Below, piece after piece: positions 42,701 through 51,761 of a DNA stretch of 64,000 nt. Positions within the stretch are counted from its first letter, which is position 1. The number at the start of each line of letters is the position of its first letter. Source of the stretch: Hymenolepis diminuta (Eukaryota; Platyhelminthes; Cestoda; Cyclophyllidea; Hymenolepididae); NCBI GenBank assembly GCA_900708905.1, contig CAADRB010000005.1, positions 3,324,791 to 3,388,790 of the forward strand, in the 5' to 3' direction. The notes beneath the pieces are model-generated. The model made no database searches, was not told where the DNA came from, and saw only the letters and a list, made by a program, of their open reading frames with translations. The translations under genes and the position numbers were made by a program.

Positions 42701-45700
42701 CATATAAACTTAATATTTACGAAATATATTTAAAAGGAAAACAAAAGAGGTGTAAAGGAAATCCATATCCGTTGGAGTATCGAGTACTTGTTCAAGGGGT
42801 CAAAAAAGGGGCGAAAAGATGCGAATTTGTTACTAGAGAGCCATCGGGAGGGAAATTCTTTCCTTAAGATATTAGGAAAGGCTATGTAGCATTCCATCAC
42901 ACACATATATTGAGGCATAACTCTGAGTTTTCCTATCAGATGATAATTTAGTCTCGATCACAACCTCGTTTCCAATCACTCGATACTCTTTTAATTTCCA
43001 ATTCTTCTCTCCATTTCTATCTTCTTCTCTCATTTCTTGCTGACGTCCACTGGGCTGCAGGATAGTGAAATGACTGGTAGCTTTGATAAACCCTTTAAAG
43101 AGTTAGGCGTTGGAAGATTAAAGACGGAAATGGCACAGTGTATTGCACTAACGACAAAAATCGCAATTTCTAAAATCTGCGCATTTTTTTCCTAAACTAT
43201 ATGGGAGGAACATTTAGTGTGTTCGCAAAGTACATCTGTATTACCTACTTATGATCACTTGAGAACGTGCATGGGAATATTTAACTGATCTTTCCACGAT
43301 GACGGTCTAAGATGAGAAAATTCAACTTCTAGTGGGAAGTTGGAGTTATCAAATGAAATGCATGTAATGAAGTGAAAGTTTAATGAGAAGGGAAAGAAAT
43401 CATTCGAAATCTTCGTGAGAGTAATTATGTAAAACGAACTGCAAACCAAAGTTAAATGTGATAAGATGAACGTTTTCCACTATTTTCACCAAGCATGAAA
43501 AATTACCCGAACTTAAACCGGCGTTAGAGGAAACTGGCTGCAGAACGATCAAACCTTGAAAAAAGAATAAGCTCAAAGTGAACAAAAATCCCCCATTGAA
43601 AAGCAGGAAGATGGGAATTCCAATGCCATTCAGGGAAGCCTTTCCAACATTCATCTGGGGAAAGGGATAGGATAATGAAGCCCTCATTAGCCGAGATCAA
43701 GCAATGCAGTCAGCCATTTCTATCACTGAATGTGACTCGACAGATGTGCACATTAATCACAACATCCGGTTTCTGTTTATAAAGTATTAAACTTTGAAGC
43801 AATGCACTTTTATGCTCAATTAGAACACTTAATGCAAATTTTAAATGATCGCTATAACCTAATAAATAGACAAATTAACTGCATAATACTACGGTCGGAC
43901 GTTTTAAATTCAAACTAAATAACATTTTGGAACCGAATAAGATTGAATGCGTGATTGTCAGCCATTAAAATATCTTGACACATAATAGTTTAATAAGGCA
44001 AGACGTTCAATCAGTATTATATCAACATATTTTTGCTATATTAATTGAAAATTATTTCAACTCAATGTGAATTCTAGAGGTAAAGAAAAATATGCATTTA
44101 GTTGTCTAACTGATGGTGGCAGAATCAGTTATTATTGTCGAGGGGATAAGTGCAACAGGATGCGAAACAGGGCATCAATTTTATACCCTAATGGTTAATT
44201 ACACAATTTCCATCATATCCGTTCACATGAAGGGACTACTGTTTAGTCTTTTGTGCCATACATAACAAAATATTCAAGTGATCAACGTAATTTCCATTTA
44301 GTTTGCCATGACCCCTGCTTTTGTTTGACTAATTTAGTTTCATTCTGACTCATGATCTATTTCTCTCAAGCATACATTGATTTACCTTTATCCTAGATAG
44401 GAGACAGCATAGGGCGTTACTACTCAGGATGACTGAAAAGTGGACGCCCTAGAGAGATCACCAGAGGTTTAAGTGGTTCAGAACGTGCCAACAGTGCACT
44501 AAGAAGTCCAAAAATCAGTTGTTTGAAGGTAAAGGCAGACATGAATCACCATGATGTACATGCTCAAATCTATGCTAAGATCATCAGGAAGTAATGAAAA
44601 ACTCAGTGAGGGGTTACATAATGGAGTTTCGAGCACTTTAAGAAATTGCAGGCGAATAGTCATATAGGAAAATCAGATTTCAAGTACCTTGGCCTAAATT
44701 TCAGCTTTTCTGTCAATCTTGAAAGTAGATTTGCAGATGAACCAAGAAGCTATAGCATAACAGTATACGCTCAAATGCAGACGTGTATACTTTTACGGGG
44801 CAAAAATACAGTCTCTTCATTGCTTAACATTTGCACATTGTGATGGCGCTGCAAAATTGCTACCTCATAGTTACACAAACGACAATGACATACATATAAA
44901 ATAATAATGAAAAGACATGATTGTCCACAATAAATAACGGCATTTGCTGCCATAACTCATAAATAATGTGCACACAAACATGTGGATGCACACTACAATG
45001 ATCGAGTCAAATCAGAGGGTCATAAGAGAATTTCCTTTCTATTTTGTTACGATATATAAATTTGTTATACTAGAGCATAACATAACAGCTACTTTTCTAT
45101 AATCTAGACTGCCACTACAATATCTCCGAGATTGCTGAAACCCAGTAGGAAGGAGGCAAAAACTTGTGAATAAACACTGTTTAAAATATAACTTTGGGTA
45201 TATGAAATTAATTTGCTGTCCGGTTAGCGGGTAAAATATAGGAGACGAGACGTCAAATCACAGTCATGGAAGAAAAAGTAATTGAATAACTCAGTGCCTG
45301 AGAGACGAATTGTGTTCAGGACGTCAGAAAAATTCAAACCTGTTTTCTACTGGACTGTTCAAGCGGCTTATAAAAGCATAGACCAATTTGATTAATAGAA
45401 TCACAGAAGCTTTTATTTATATTATATCCTATATATGACATCAATAAGTATTGGCTTAATTGCATGGTCCGATGTAATCAGAAAGCATAGAGGATTAGGA
45501 AAGTGCGTAGAAAATTAATATCCCCTCTACTACCGCTACTTAGGGAAATATCAAACCATGAAAATGGTCTATTAAATGACACGAAGTGAATCCGTAATCA
45601 GAAACGAGATGAGTTGTAATCAACATTACCGAAGTTAGATCGATTGAGCGCAAAAAACTATGAACAAGAAGCTGGAAGCGAGTGATTGTTCCTCGACTCC

Positions 45701-48700
45701 AGTCAATGAATTATAACAATAACTAGAAACAAAACCATAAATTTCATTACATCAGAATTTCACCCATAAAGCCAACATTAAATCCAATGCGAGAATATTT
45801 CAGGGATCTTTTGAGAAGGCAGTAAAACTATTCTTCTGAGGCGAATAGTAAAGAAACTAAAACCGAATCGCCCCACCTATTCCCCAAGCTATGCTTTATA
45901 AAAAGAGGAAGATATTATTAAACTCCAACAATCCTTCCCTATTACAAAGTGTTTACGCGTTTCTACAAGATACAAAATTTGCATAAATTTTTGGGTAATA
46001 TCAAATATGTAAATTAGAGATCGGGATAAGAAGAGAGATGAATCATGCATAACACATGTTCCACCACAGTGAGAAATAAAATAAAGTAGGGTGAATCAGT
46101 AGTTGACTCTCTCCAAGTGCGCTTAAACAAGGCAGAAAGAGGAGAGGGAGAAGCAGAAAGGCCTGAAGACAAATTCTTCATTCTGAACAAAATAGCAGAC
46201 ACAAAAAGTCGGAATAACCCAGATTCTGAGATTAAAATTATTCATCTTTTAGTGCATAAATATTTGTAAAAATGACAGTGAAATGAGAGCTAACAGATTC
46301 AGAAAGGCAACTGTAAAGAAATCAATTATCAATTATTAAGTTTCACATGAAGTGAACTTTAGTGATCTCCACTACGTTTAAAATACCTTTGCAAGCTCCA
46401 ACTACCTTTTCATGGCCGTAAAGAGATATCAAAGTAACATAACCAAGCTCTGAATATAGAGGACATAAACGTGCCCAGATACCCAGCGATTAAATCGTGA
46501 AAATTGAGCTTTGAAACATTCCCATATTATAAAGTGAATTATACCTCTTATGAAAAAGTGGACAAATCAATGAGCTCCAGGCATCACTATATACAAATTT
46601 TGACCTCCTCCTCCTCCTAGTTTTAACCCATATTGGACTATTTCACTATTTAACGTGTTCAGGTATTATACCATGATAAAAACATAAAAATTCGTTACAT
46701 TGCCACGAGTAATAAAACAAGTTTAAAGTCCGGTTAGAGCAATAACAATGTATTTTCCTGAAATAACTCTATTTAATAAAATCACCTTTTCAAATATACA
46801 AAATCTTAAAATTATAAACATTTTAATTATTATGCTAAGCATGGCAGAATTAACAACTTTTAGCAGCAAATAATTATTTACAGAAGCAATTTTTTAAAGT
46901 GGAGTCATTCAAAAATAGTTCTTTGAAATCATTAAACATCAGTTACGTGGACGGAGAAAAAGTATAAAAAGCTAAATTCTTCAAATCGGACAACATATGT
47001 GCCTCTACAGAAAGCTCCTTCTCAGTAACAACTACTTGAATTTTTAGTCAGAGATAATAAAACAAACGGGAGCGGCCACTACAAGCATATTCATCTGTAA
47101 ACATACTCAGAGAGTTCATAGTTATTCAGAGAAGGATAGAGGAAATATTTAAAAATGGAAGAAAAGTGCTCCCTCATATATTACTTCATGCGCCGTGTCT
47201 CTGCACACAAAGTCAGACTGGAGTCAAGCCCTTCAACAGGATCTCTTCTTATGTATCCTTCATGCCGACCACTCCCTCAATTATTCTTAAATTCAGGACC
47301 GCTCGATCCTCCTAACTAGCTTGTCGTAAGGGAAATGTACCAAAACGTCAACATCTGCCATATGCGGGACAGCAGGTTCGAAACAAGGGTGCCCTACAAA
47401 CTGGTTAGGTGAATGGGACGTCATTCTAACTACTTGTTGCAAAGCAGCAGGTCAACTCCAGTCATCACAATACTAGTCTTCCATGGGTCCACAATTATGG
47501 ACGGCATGCTACTATTTCCCCGGGTTCGGCAAATCCGATATCAATATCCCAATCGGAGCAAAAAAATGATTCATACAACAGATTCTGCTGATTAACAAGT
47601 AGAATATATTTACAAGACCATAATCTTGGTCTAACTATTTGAAACAAAGACAGAAAATGGATCACTGATAATCTATAGACTACCGATCAGAAAATATTTC
47701 GGCATACAATAAAATTGTAATTAAATGGCAGTGTATGCCAATGAGGGTATTTGAGAAATATATCAAATAATATCAATTCAATGACTGACACGCGCTTATA
47801 CGAAGCCATGACAAATTCTCATGCTCTAATGACGTGAACAAATGGATTCTACACTTAAACTGTGACTAAACCGTGACTTAACCGTAAAAAAAAGGAAGAA
47901 GAGGACTTATGACTCATTGGGCGTTAACCCAATTAGGACATAGCACAAATAGGGAACAGAAACGATACGATACGACCATTAAAGGGACAATAAAAACGTG
48001 ACTTCCGAGTGTATTTGTTAAATATTAGAGCAAATTTAAAGCAAATACAAGAAGGGTAAAAGAATGAAGTAATATTACAGTGGGTCAAGACAGGGGTTAC
48101 GAAGTCGATGCGCATACCAGAGTTCATCTAGTGATGCGGACGGAAAACTACACCCGCTAATTTTGATCAAGGAAAGAGAAGAATGCGAATTTCACCTAAA
48201 AGCGCCTCCACAGAATACTTTACTTCAACCCAAAGCGTCGCTGACATATCTCTTTAATGGCCGAATAAGAACAATAAGCAAAACACTACAGAAACAGGTG
48301 GCTAGAAGAATTATTACCAGATTTCCATACGAAAAAGCAAAATAGAAAAAATTTAAGGAACAAGAACTTTTAATACCAATCTCAATTTTAAGAAAAGAAA
48401 TTAAAAAGGAATGTAAAAAGCGCCATAGGAAAAGAAGTACTTAACTTGTCAAAAAGAGAAGATTAAGTAAACTTATTTAAATATAAACGTTCAAAAGGAG
48501 CCGCTGTGTAAGAAAACAAACTCAGATTAAAAGAGAAATTAATCTCTGCATACGAATGATAACATAGAACTAAATTGAAGGGTCAGAGTATTAGGAAACT
48601 ATCGCAAATGCATAAATGAGCAAGAACCAAAAACATGAAAAGGATATGTATGAAAAAAATATTTACCAATCGCTGTAACAGAAGGAGAACTAAAGGCAGA

Positions 48701-50450
48701 AGAGAGTTGGGTTGCATGGTTGTCTGCTTTTGTAGGAATGGAACCGGCTAAGAACAAAGAGAGAAGAGAACGTAAAACATACTAACACTCCAAATAGTTA
48801 AACAGTTGAAATCATCACACGTTGATTCATATCTCCATTACCATTAATTGTCGACCGATAATGACAGTTGACCTTTCACTTTCCAATCAAGATGTGTTGA
48901 TGCTTAAGAAATTATATATTCCACTTCTGGGCTTCTAACAATTGGAAGAGGTGACTCTCCCCATTATGGATGCCAAGAAGATTTAACGTAACACAATAGT
49001 AAAACAATTCAATTGGAATTATAAATGCATTTGAAAAGTTGTTGCTAGATGTTATCAATAATTATTCCCATTAAAAAAAAACATTTGTTGGTTCAGATGA
49101 TGCCATACCCAATTCTAAAGATCTAATTCTTCATATTAACAAAGGGCTTGAGGTGTACGGTGAAATGCCAAAATGTACGTCTGTCAAAGACCCAAGGAAC
49201 ACCCAGTTTCTAATAATGCATCAGGATTCATATGTGTATATTTTCCAGAATTTTTCAGTCCCTTGTCATAATTCCTGAAGTTAAATTAAGTTCAAAGGAT
49301 GGCAAATAAACTCATCTTAATAATTATACATTGACACTCATTTAACTCAAATTAGTCCGCAGAATTTCCAGACTACATACTGATTCAACACAGATTACAT
49401 TTGATTTGTTTATAAGAGATAAAATATTTTCAAAAAAGCAGAAAACTCACAAGTACAAGAACTGATCAATCGCTCCTTTTCATAAGAACGGGCACCCTAA
49501 ATAGGGTAATAAAAATAACGATTAACAAAGCTCATAAACACATCAAATAAGACAAAGTACAAAATTAAAACCTGGTGACACGATGATCCATTTATTTCAA
49601 AAGGATCATCACCTAGGCTGAGAGTTCCAGCTTGCGAGTTGCATAAACTGGATTCCGATAAATTCGGCGGGAGGAGAGCACGTCTATGAGTAGGTGCAGA
49701 GCCGAAATCCTCAGTGGGGTGTGAGAAACGTTTATCAATCGTTGTATCAAACGTTGCTGCTCGAGCATTAAAGGCGTCTAAGAGAAGAAAATGATTAAAT
49801 TGAAATGAGAAACGAGTAAAAATATTTACCTGGTGAAGGCTTACTGGAAGAGTTTTTATAAGGCGGAATCAAATGTTTGCTAAACCACCGTCGAATTTTT
49901 CGACTAGTAGGAATTTGAGGAGGTTTTGAAGAGTTTGTATCATTAGAGAAAGAATTAGGAATAACAGCAGTTGGGGGTTTTGAATTAGAACGCCGGATTG
50001 TCAAACGCCGAGCTAATTTGGAGAAAAATGTCGATTTTGAGACACCACGAAGTTTTCCACGAGAAGGAGAAGTTGAAAAACTGGTGCACTTTTTTGATAA
50101 AACAGTAGGATTAAGAGTAGGTTCAATGGATTCATTGAGTGGATGGGAAACTTGACCATTGAGTGCAGTCGATGTTTGGGGATAAGATTGATTACAATCA
50201 CTTCCCAAATCATCAAAACTCGACAATTTATAAAAATCCTGGGGTGTTAGATCAATGGTCTTTGTGTAGGTGGAACCATCTAAGGCAATATTCATTTTGG
50301 GTTTCGGATCAGAATGATTTGTAAGTTTAAAATGTTCAATTTTGTTAGCAGCTTTTTCTAGCGAATTCGGAAAGCCGCTACTCACTAAAAATTAAAAGCG
50401 ATAATCAAATGAAGATTAACCTTACGTTCGGGGGCCAAGTCGGCCTGCAT
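18510..50450 (-). CDS. DLGAP: Disks large-associated protein (DLGAP/GKAP/SAPAP family), ten exons, 808 aa
   Basis: Postsynaptic/junctional scaffold family linking MAGUK guanylate-kinase domains to SHANK-type PDZ proteins. Exons: 50450-50426, 50384-49830, 49777-49613, 48747-48667, 32788-32499, 28939-28823, 22667-22373, 20709-20353, 19858-19560 and 18752-18510. All junctions keep phase (1,1,1,1,0,0,1,1,0), giving 2427 nt including the stop. The N-terminal two thirds (residues 1-590) is Ser/Pro/Asn/Thr-rich and probably disordered. The family C-terminal region is clear: DGHFFLRLADETELELRSRV in exon 8, and GKVNLLLSQKFVQFRGLC (638-655) plus DLEGFWAMVMLQVDDL (679-694) in exon 9. Exon 10 carries the basic helix ARSQARERLRAAKLQ. 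I cannot find the N-terminal SYxxA-type repeats of vertebrate DLGAPs. The protein ends STFLVL rather than the vertebrate QTRL. Extra cassette exons inside the long introns cannot be excluded. Confidence 0.88.
19560..19858 (-). CDS. DLGAP: DLGAP exon 9 (GKAP homology core, residues 629-728)
   Basis: Acceptor tctcttctctag, donor CCACA/gtaagt. Contains TTVGKVNLLLSQKFVQFRGL (635-654) and DLEGFWAMVMLQVDDLHS (679-696), followed by RLRQNDWKTD. These are the most diagnostic DLGAP family blocks. The Cys-rich loop CADCIAAS replaces the vertebrate CEENL-type loop. Confidence 0.93.
20353..20709 (-). CDS. DLGAP: DLGAP exon 8 (residues 510-629, start of the conserved region)
   Basis: Acceptor ttttccctag, donor GAAG/gtgatt. 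Glu-rich first part, then VMVRDGHFFLRLADETELEL, the family segment that precedes the GKAP homology core (vertebrate form resembles FLRLLxxETxR). It is predicted to be helical. Confidence 0.85.
21180..21380 (+). repeat. Repeat E, copy 2
   Basis: Partner of 16625-16830, same orientation, with cattggcccactctgc and gttgcgagcctatttat as the best-preserved blocks. It sits inside DLGAP intron 7, antisense to the gene. Confidence 0.5.
21688..22082 (+). repeat. Repeat A2 module plus repeat A, copy 2
   Basis: The first 75 bp match 2171-2245; 21801-22082 match 4243-4530. The two modules are separated by about 35 bp, suggesting one composite element of about 400 bp. It contains cacttgggcaagg and gggtttgagtcata, both shared with copy 1. 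Confidence 0.6.
22373..22667 (-). CDS. DLGAP: DLGAP exon 7 (residues 412-510)
   Basis: Acceptor ccctattctacag, donor CCTG/gtgagt. His/Ser/Asn-rich (SNHSHHEHWNRSS), then SPRTHNAPSTPNGTATTPSQ and SSPSKTFPG. The final split Gly codon is completed by GT of exon 8, giving KTFPGRRLTFNDEG. Confidence 0.8.
24660..24860 (+). repeat. Repeat F, copy 1
   Basis: Aligns with 29870-30080. Shared blocks are agtagacaaa, the pair catgcatcttgagacagaag / catgcagctggagacggaag, then agtagtca, followed by a T/C-rich tail (ccacctttctacctttcatt / ttttttactttctatcttg). Confidence 0.45.
28040..28320 (+). repeat. Repeat D, copy 1
   Basis: Aligns with 46347-46625 and in part with 34850-35115. Blocks are atgaagtgaa, gtga-ctc-ctacgtt, catctacctgcctatggctg, gagatatgaat, aagtgaataactcagtgct and ctgacctc near the end. 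It lies in DLGAP intron 6, antisense to the gene. Confidence 0.5.
28823..28939 (-). CDS. DLGAP: DLGAP exon 6 (117 nt, residues 373-411)
   Basis: Phase 0 at both ends, acceptor tttcttatacag, donor CAC/gtaagt. Reads ASSTPRVSGLASPISQNGDN, then a run of Asn (CINNNNNSS) and TIRVKH. Being a multiple of three, it could be an optional cassette. Confidence 0.72.
29870..30080 (+). repeat. Repeat F, copy 2
   Basis: Partner of 24660-24860, same orientation, about 65-70 per cent similar by eye over the central 100 bp. The T/C-rich tail is less well conserved. Confidence 0.45.
31656..31674. repeat. AT dinucleotide microsatellite
   Basis: Uninterrupted alternating A and T for 19 bases inside DLGAP intron 5. 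Confidence 0.95.
32499..32788 (-). CDS. DLGAP: DLGAP exon 5 (residues 276-372)
   Basis: Acceptor ccttatttcag, donor GAT/gtgagt, 290 nt open. Reads GPPPRYLNVSLAAFGYTCCN, then a Thr-rich tract TTTTTASAF and a basic Pro-rich stretch PQRRKSNSPAPVSRNRPGQ. The latter resembles an SH3-ligand or phosphorylation region, but this is composition only. Confidence 0.78.
34082..34150 (+). repeat. Decayed tRNA-like (SINE-type) sequence
   Basis: The stem-like cctttgaagtcagagg resembles an anticodon arm. The following gggttaaatatgc resembles a mutated B box (GGTTCAAATCC), with ggtcgacgtgctcg upstream in the A-box position. A gaataaatct follows about 30 bp later, like gaataaatga after the 36.2-kb copy. It is too degraded to be a functional tRNA gene. 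Confidence 0.35.
34850..35115 (+). repeat. Repeat D, copy 2 (partial)
   Basis: Begins at ctcatctacctgctattgg (compare cctcatctacctgcctatgg in copy 1). Later blocks are tataaagtaaactatacttc (copy 3: tataaagtgaattatacctc), aacaactcaatgctcc and tgaccccc-ccgttctcatacctt. Same orientation as the other copies. Confidence 0.5.
36180..36250 (-). repeat. Decayed tRNA-like (SINE-type) sequence
   Basis: On the minus strand, catgttcaaatcctatctgc contains an exact B box GTTCAAATCC. A hairpin-like cataatgttatgg lies just upstream and attagcaaacgt sits in the A-box position. Followed by gtatgaataaatga. Confidence 0.4.
37540..37610 (-). repeat. Decayed tRNA-like (SINE-type) sequence
   Basis: On the minus strand, agatcagggttcgagaccct forms a T-arm-like hairpin with B box GGTTCGAGACC, preceded by cgctatgtcgaag. 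Downstream is attcagtcattgaaatgaat. No acceptor stem is recognisable. Confidence 0.4.
38385..38440 (-). repeat. Possible A-box-like tRNA relic
   Basis: On the minus strand, gtgtggtctagcactcagag resembles the D-arm/A-box region of Glu- or Asp-type tRNAs and is followed by cccgggtgcc. No convincing B box lies at the right distance. Weak. Confidence 0.2.
41115..41170 (+). repeat. Decayed tRNA-like (SINE-type) sequence
   Basis: gttagctgagtgcgtacgc (A-box-like) is followed at a plausible spacing by gatgggtttcgaattcacgc (B-box-like, one extra base). The anticodon-arm region is shortened. Confidence 0.35.
46347..46625 (+). repeat. Repeat D, copy 3
   Basis: Aligns with copy 1 from atgaagtgaactttagtga through ccatggccgtaa-like sequence. 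Its second half aligns with copy 2 (tataaagtgaattatacctc, gacaaatcaatgagctcc). It ends in a (CCT)5 run at 46604-46618, where the other copies have ctgacctc or gacccccgcccccg. Confidence 0.5.
47355..47405 (+). repeat. Decayed tRNA-like (SINE-type) sequence
   Basis: gcaggttcgaaacaagg contains a near-consensus B box (GGTTCGAAAC), with ctgccatatgcgggacag upstream as a possible anticodon arm. No A box seen. Confidence 0.3.
48667..48747 (-). CDS. DLGAP: DLGAP exon 4 (81 nt, residues 249-276)
   Basis: In phase 1 it reads GSIPTKADNHATQLSSAFSS and onward, matching the Ser/Thr/Pro-rich style of its neighbours. Its last base G completes Gly with GT of exon 5 across a 15.9-kb intron. As an 81-nt phase-1/phase-1 cassette it could be skipped without a frameshift. 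Confidence 0.65.
49613..49777 (-). CDS. DLGAP: DLGAP exon 3 (residues 194-249)
   Basis: Follows a 52-nt intron with acceptor ttcttctcttag. Reads DAFNARAATFDTTIDKRFSH and onward. I chose the donor CCTAG/gtgatg because it leaves phase 1, which the next exon needs. A later donor at 49572 (CCAG/gttttaa) is weaker and would shift exon 4 into a hydrophobic, unlikely frame. Confidence 0.7.
   Translation of the reverse strand, partial: TPLMLEQQRLIQRLINVSHTPLRISALHLLIDVLSSRRIYRNPVYATRKLELSA
49830..50384 (-). CDS. DLGAP: DLGAP exon 2 (largest exon, residues 9-194)
   Basis: 555 nt, open throughout, acceptor aatttttag and donor CCAG/gtaaat. The translation is polar, with a basic Ser-rich centre (KLRGVSKSTFFSKLARRLT and RKIRRWFSKHL). 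These clusters could be membrane- or kinase-targeted, but no named domain is visible. Confidence 0.82.
50426..50450 (-). CDS. DLGAP: DLGAP exon 1 (start codon exon, 25 coding nt)
   Basis: Encodes MQADLAPE plus the first base of Leu9. Donor gtaagg follows, with a 41-nt intron (50385-50425). Joining C to TG of exon 2 gives a Leu codon, so no frame problem arises. An acceptor-like tctctcttag ends at 50509, 58 nt before the ATG, and could be a trans-splice site or the end of a 5'-UTR intron. Confidence 0.7.
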
Positions 50451-50806
50451 AACGACGCAACAACAAAAGTTTAAATGATGGGCCGGTAAGACACACGCAC
50501 AATGTAGGCTAAGAGAGACATTCGACAGTTCTGCAAGATTGCATTGATATCTTTTTATATTAAAACTCAGTTATATAAATTAATAATTTATAATTTTTAA
50601 ATTAAAATTAATTTTTATCTACAGTTTAAATGATATAAATTTTATTAGTATTTATAATAATCGGATGTTATTTTGTTATTTTATTTTAACTTAGATTTTA
50701 TTAGGTAGGCTCTTGTGGATTTGTATTTTTAAAAAGCACTTTCGCAGTGCATTTAGTTGAATCGTTCAATTCAGCACATTTCCAAGTTAATGCGGTGTTG
50801 GCAGTG
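50451..50806. promoter_or_regulatory. Shared upstream region between DLGAP (minus) and BET1 (plus)
   Basis: Only 356 bp separate the two start codons, so both promoters must lie here or inside the neighbouring gene unless 5' UTRs are extended by introns. The centre (about 50555-50705) is almost pure A/T, with taattt-type words. No clear TATA or CCAAT box stands out. Acceptor-like sites face each start (minus: tctctcttag at 50509; plus: cactttcgcag near 50748), which is compatible with trans-splicing. Confidence 0.5.
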
Positions 50807-51212
50807 ATGCGTACGTATATTTCCTTGGTTATTTGCTTGTAGAATCCAGTGACCATCTTATTGAACTTGAAAATAATCGAAGGACTGAAGACCTAAGTGC
50901 AAAAGTCAATCTCTTGAAATCTGTAAGCAAAGTATTTCAGTAATTCGTTTTCATGTATTATATTTTAATGCGTTTATTTTTAATTTTAAGTACGCAAAAG
51001 AAATTCAAAATGAGGCCAAAGAGCAGAACCAGTTTCTTGGTAAAATCCAAAACGCAGCTGATTCTGCTGGAAGTATGCTGGGAAGAACCTTGGGTCGAAT
51101 AGTCGGTATGCCTTCAAATCGGCATAACAATCGGAAACTTCTCTGCCTTACTGTGGCCACTTTCTTTGTTGTCTTTGTGATTTACTCCATTATCCGTCAA
51201 TTGCCTACCTAA
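50807..51212 (+). CDS. BET1: BET1/BET1-like Golgi SNARE, complete, three exons, 101 aa
   Basis: Qc-type SNARE for ER-Golgi or intra-Golgi vesicle fusion, tail-anchored with its SNARE helix in the cytosol. Exons are 50807-50810 (ATG C), 50843-50922 and 50991-51212. Introns are 32 nt (gtacgt...cttgtag) and 68 nt (gtaagc...ttttaag). The split codon C/AA gives Gln2, then SSDHLIELENNRRTEDLSAK. SNARE motif about residues 10-68, with the zero-layer Gln expected at Q40 (NEAKEQNQFLG) and SMLGRTLGRIVG after it. The membrane anchor is about residues 79-96 (LCLTVATFFVVFVIYSII), with a short lumenal tail RQLPT. It lacks the about 20-residue N-terminal extension of vertebrate BET1. NNRKLLC before the anchor recalls BET1L/GS15, so BET1 versus BET1L is unresolved. 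Head-to-head with DLGAP. Confidence 0.9.
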
Positions 51213-51761
51213 AGTTAACGTTCACGTTCCTCAAAACCTTTCATTACTGTACTAAATTAATTTCCTTTTCCATTTTTATGAAGATGCTCTATTATATGGT
51301 AGCTTTATTGAAGCTATAACTTGCCTGAAATATCAAGCTGAGGGAGCGTTTTTAACTTTACTGTGAAGTAGTTTTTTTCTCATATATTTAATTCCGTCAT
51401 TAATTGGTCTTTAAACTTGCCATGCCCCCTCCCCCCATTCTAGCTTTCTGGAAGGTTATTTTTTTATATAGTGCTTGGTGGCCGACTGTTGCTTTGAACT
51501 CAATATTCAATGAAATTTGACTTTTTGAAACCTCAAAGCTTATTAAAATGTCTGTAAATGTAAGTTGTTTTGACGTCTTGAAGGTGTTTTTGATTTTTAC
51601 TGTCAAAATATCATTGTAATTTCATTGTTTAGCTCTTATAGTGATTTTCTGTTTTTTTTATCATTACTTGAAGTGAGTACATTAATGCGTTTTTTCAGTG
51701 ATATGGCGTTGTATTTCATCCGATTAAGTTTACTGTTTCATATCCATTGAATTTAAAGAGA

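Larger units (their letters stand above)
32789..48666. other. DLGAP intron 4 (15.9 kb)
   Basis: The longest intron in the window. I find no exon that pairs in phase 1 with its flanks. It carries two more copies of repeat D and a scatter of tRNA-like B-box and A-box sequences, listed separately, plus a short CCT run. ORFs such as 46014-46202 (minus) and 37347-37664 (plus) lack domains and good splice sites. Confidence 0.5.

Noticed and set aside
46014..46202. Possible extra DLGAP exon (SSGLSASPSPLSALFKRTW)
   Set aside because: The Ser/Pro-rich look is tempting, but no acceptor or donor gives the phase 1/1 needed between exons 4 and 5 without stops, and composition alone is weak evidence.
49572..49612. 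Longer DLGAP exon 3 using donor CCAG/gttttaa
   Set aside because: It leaves phase 0, which turns exon 4 into a Leu-rich frame and breaks the Gly codon joining exon 4 to exon 5; the gtgatg donor is consistent throughout.
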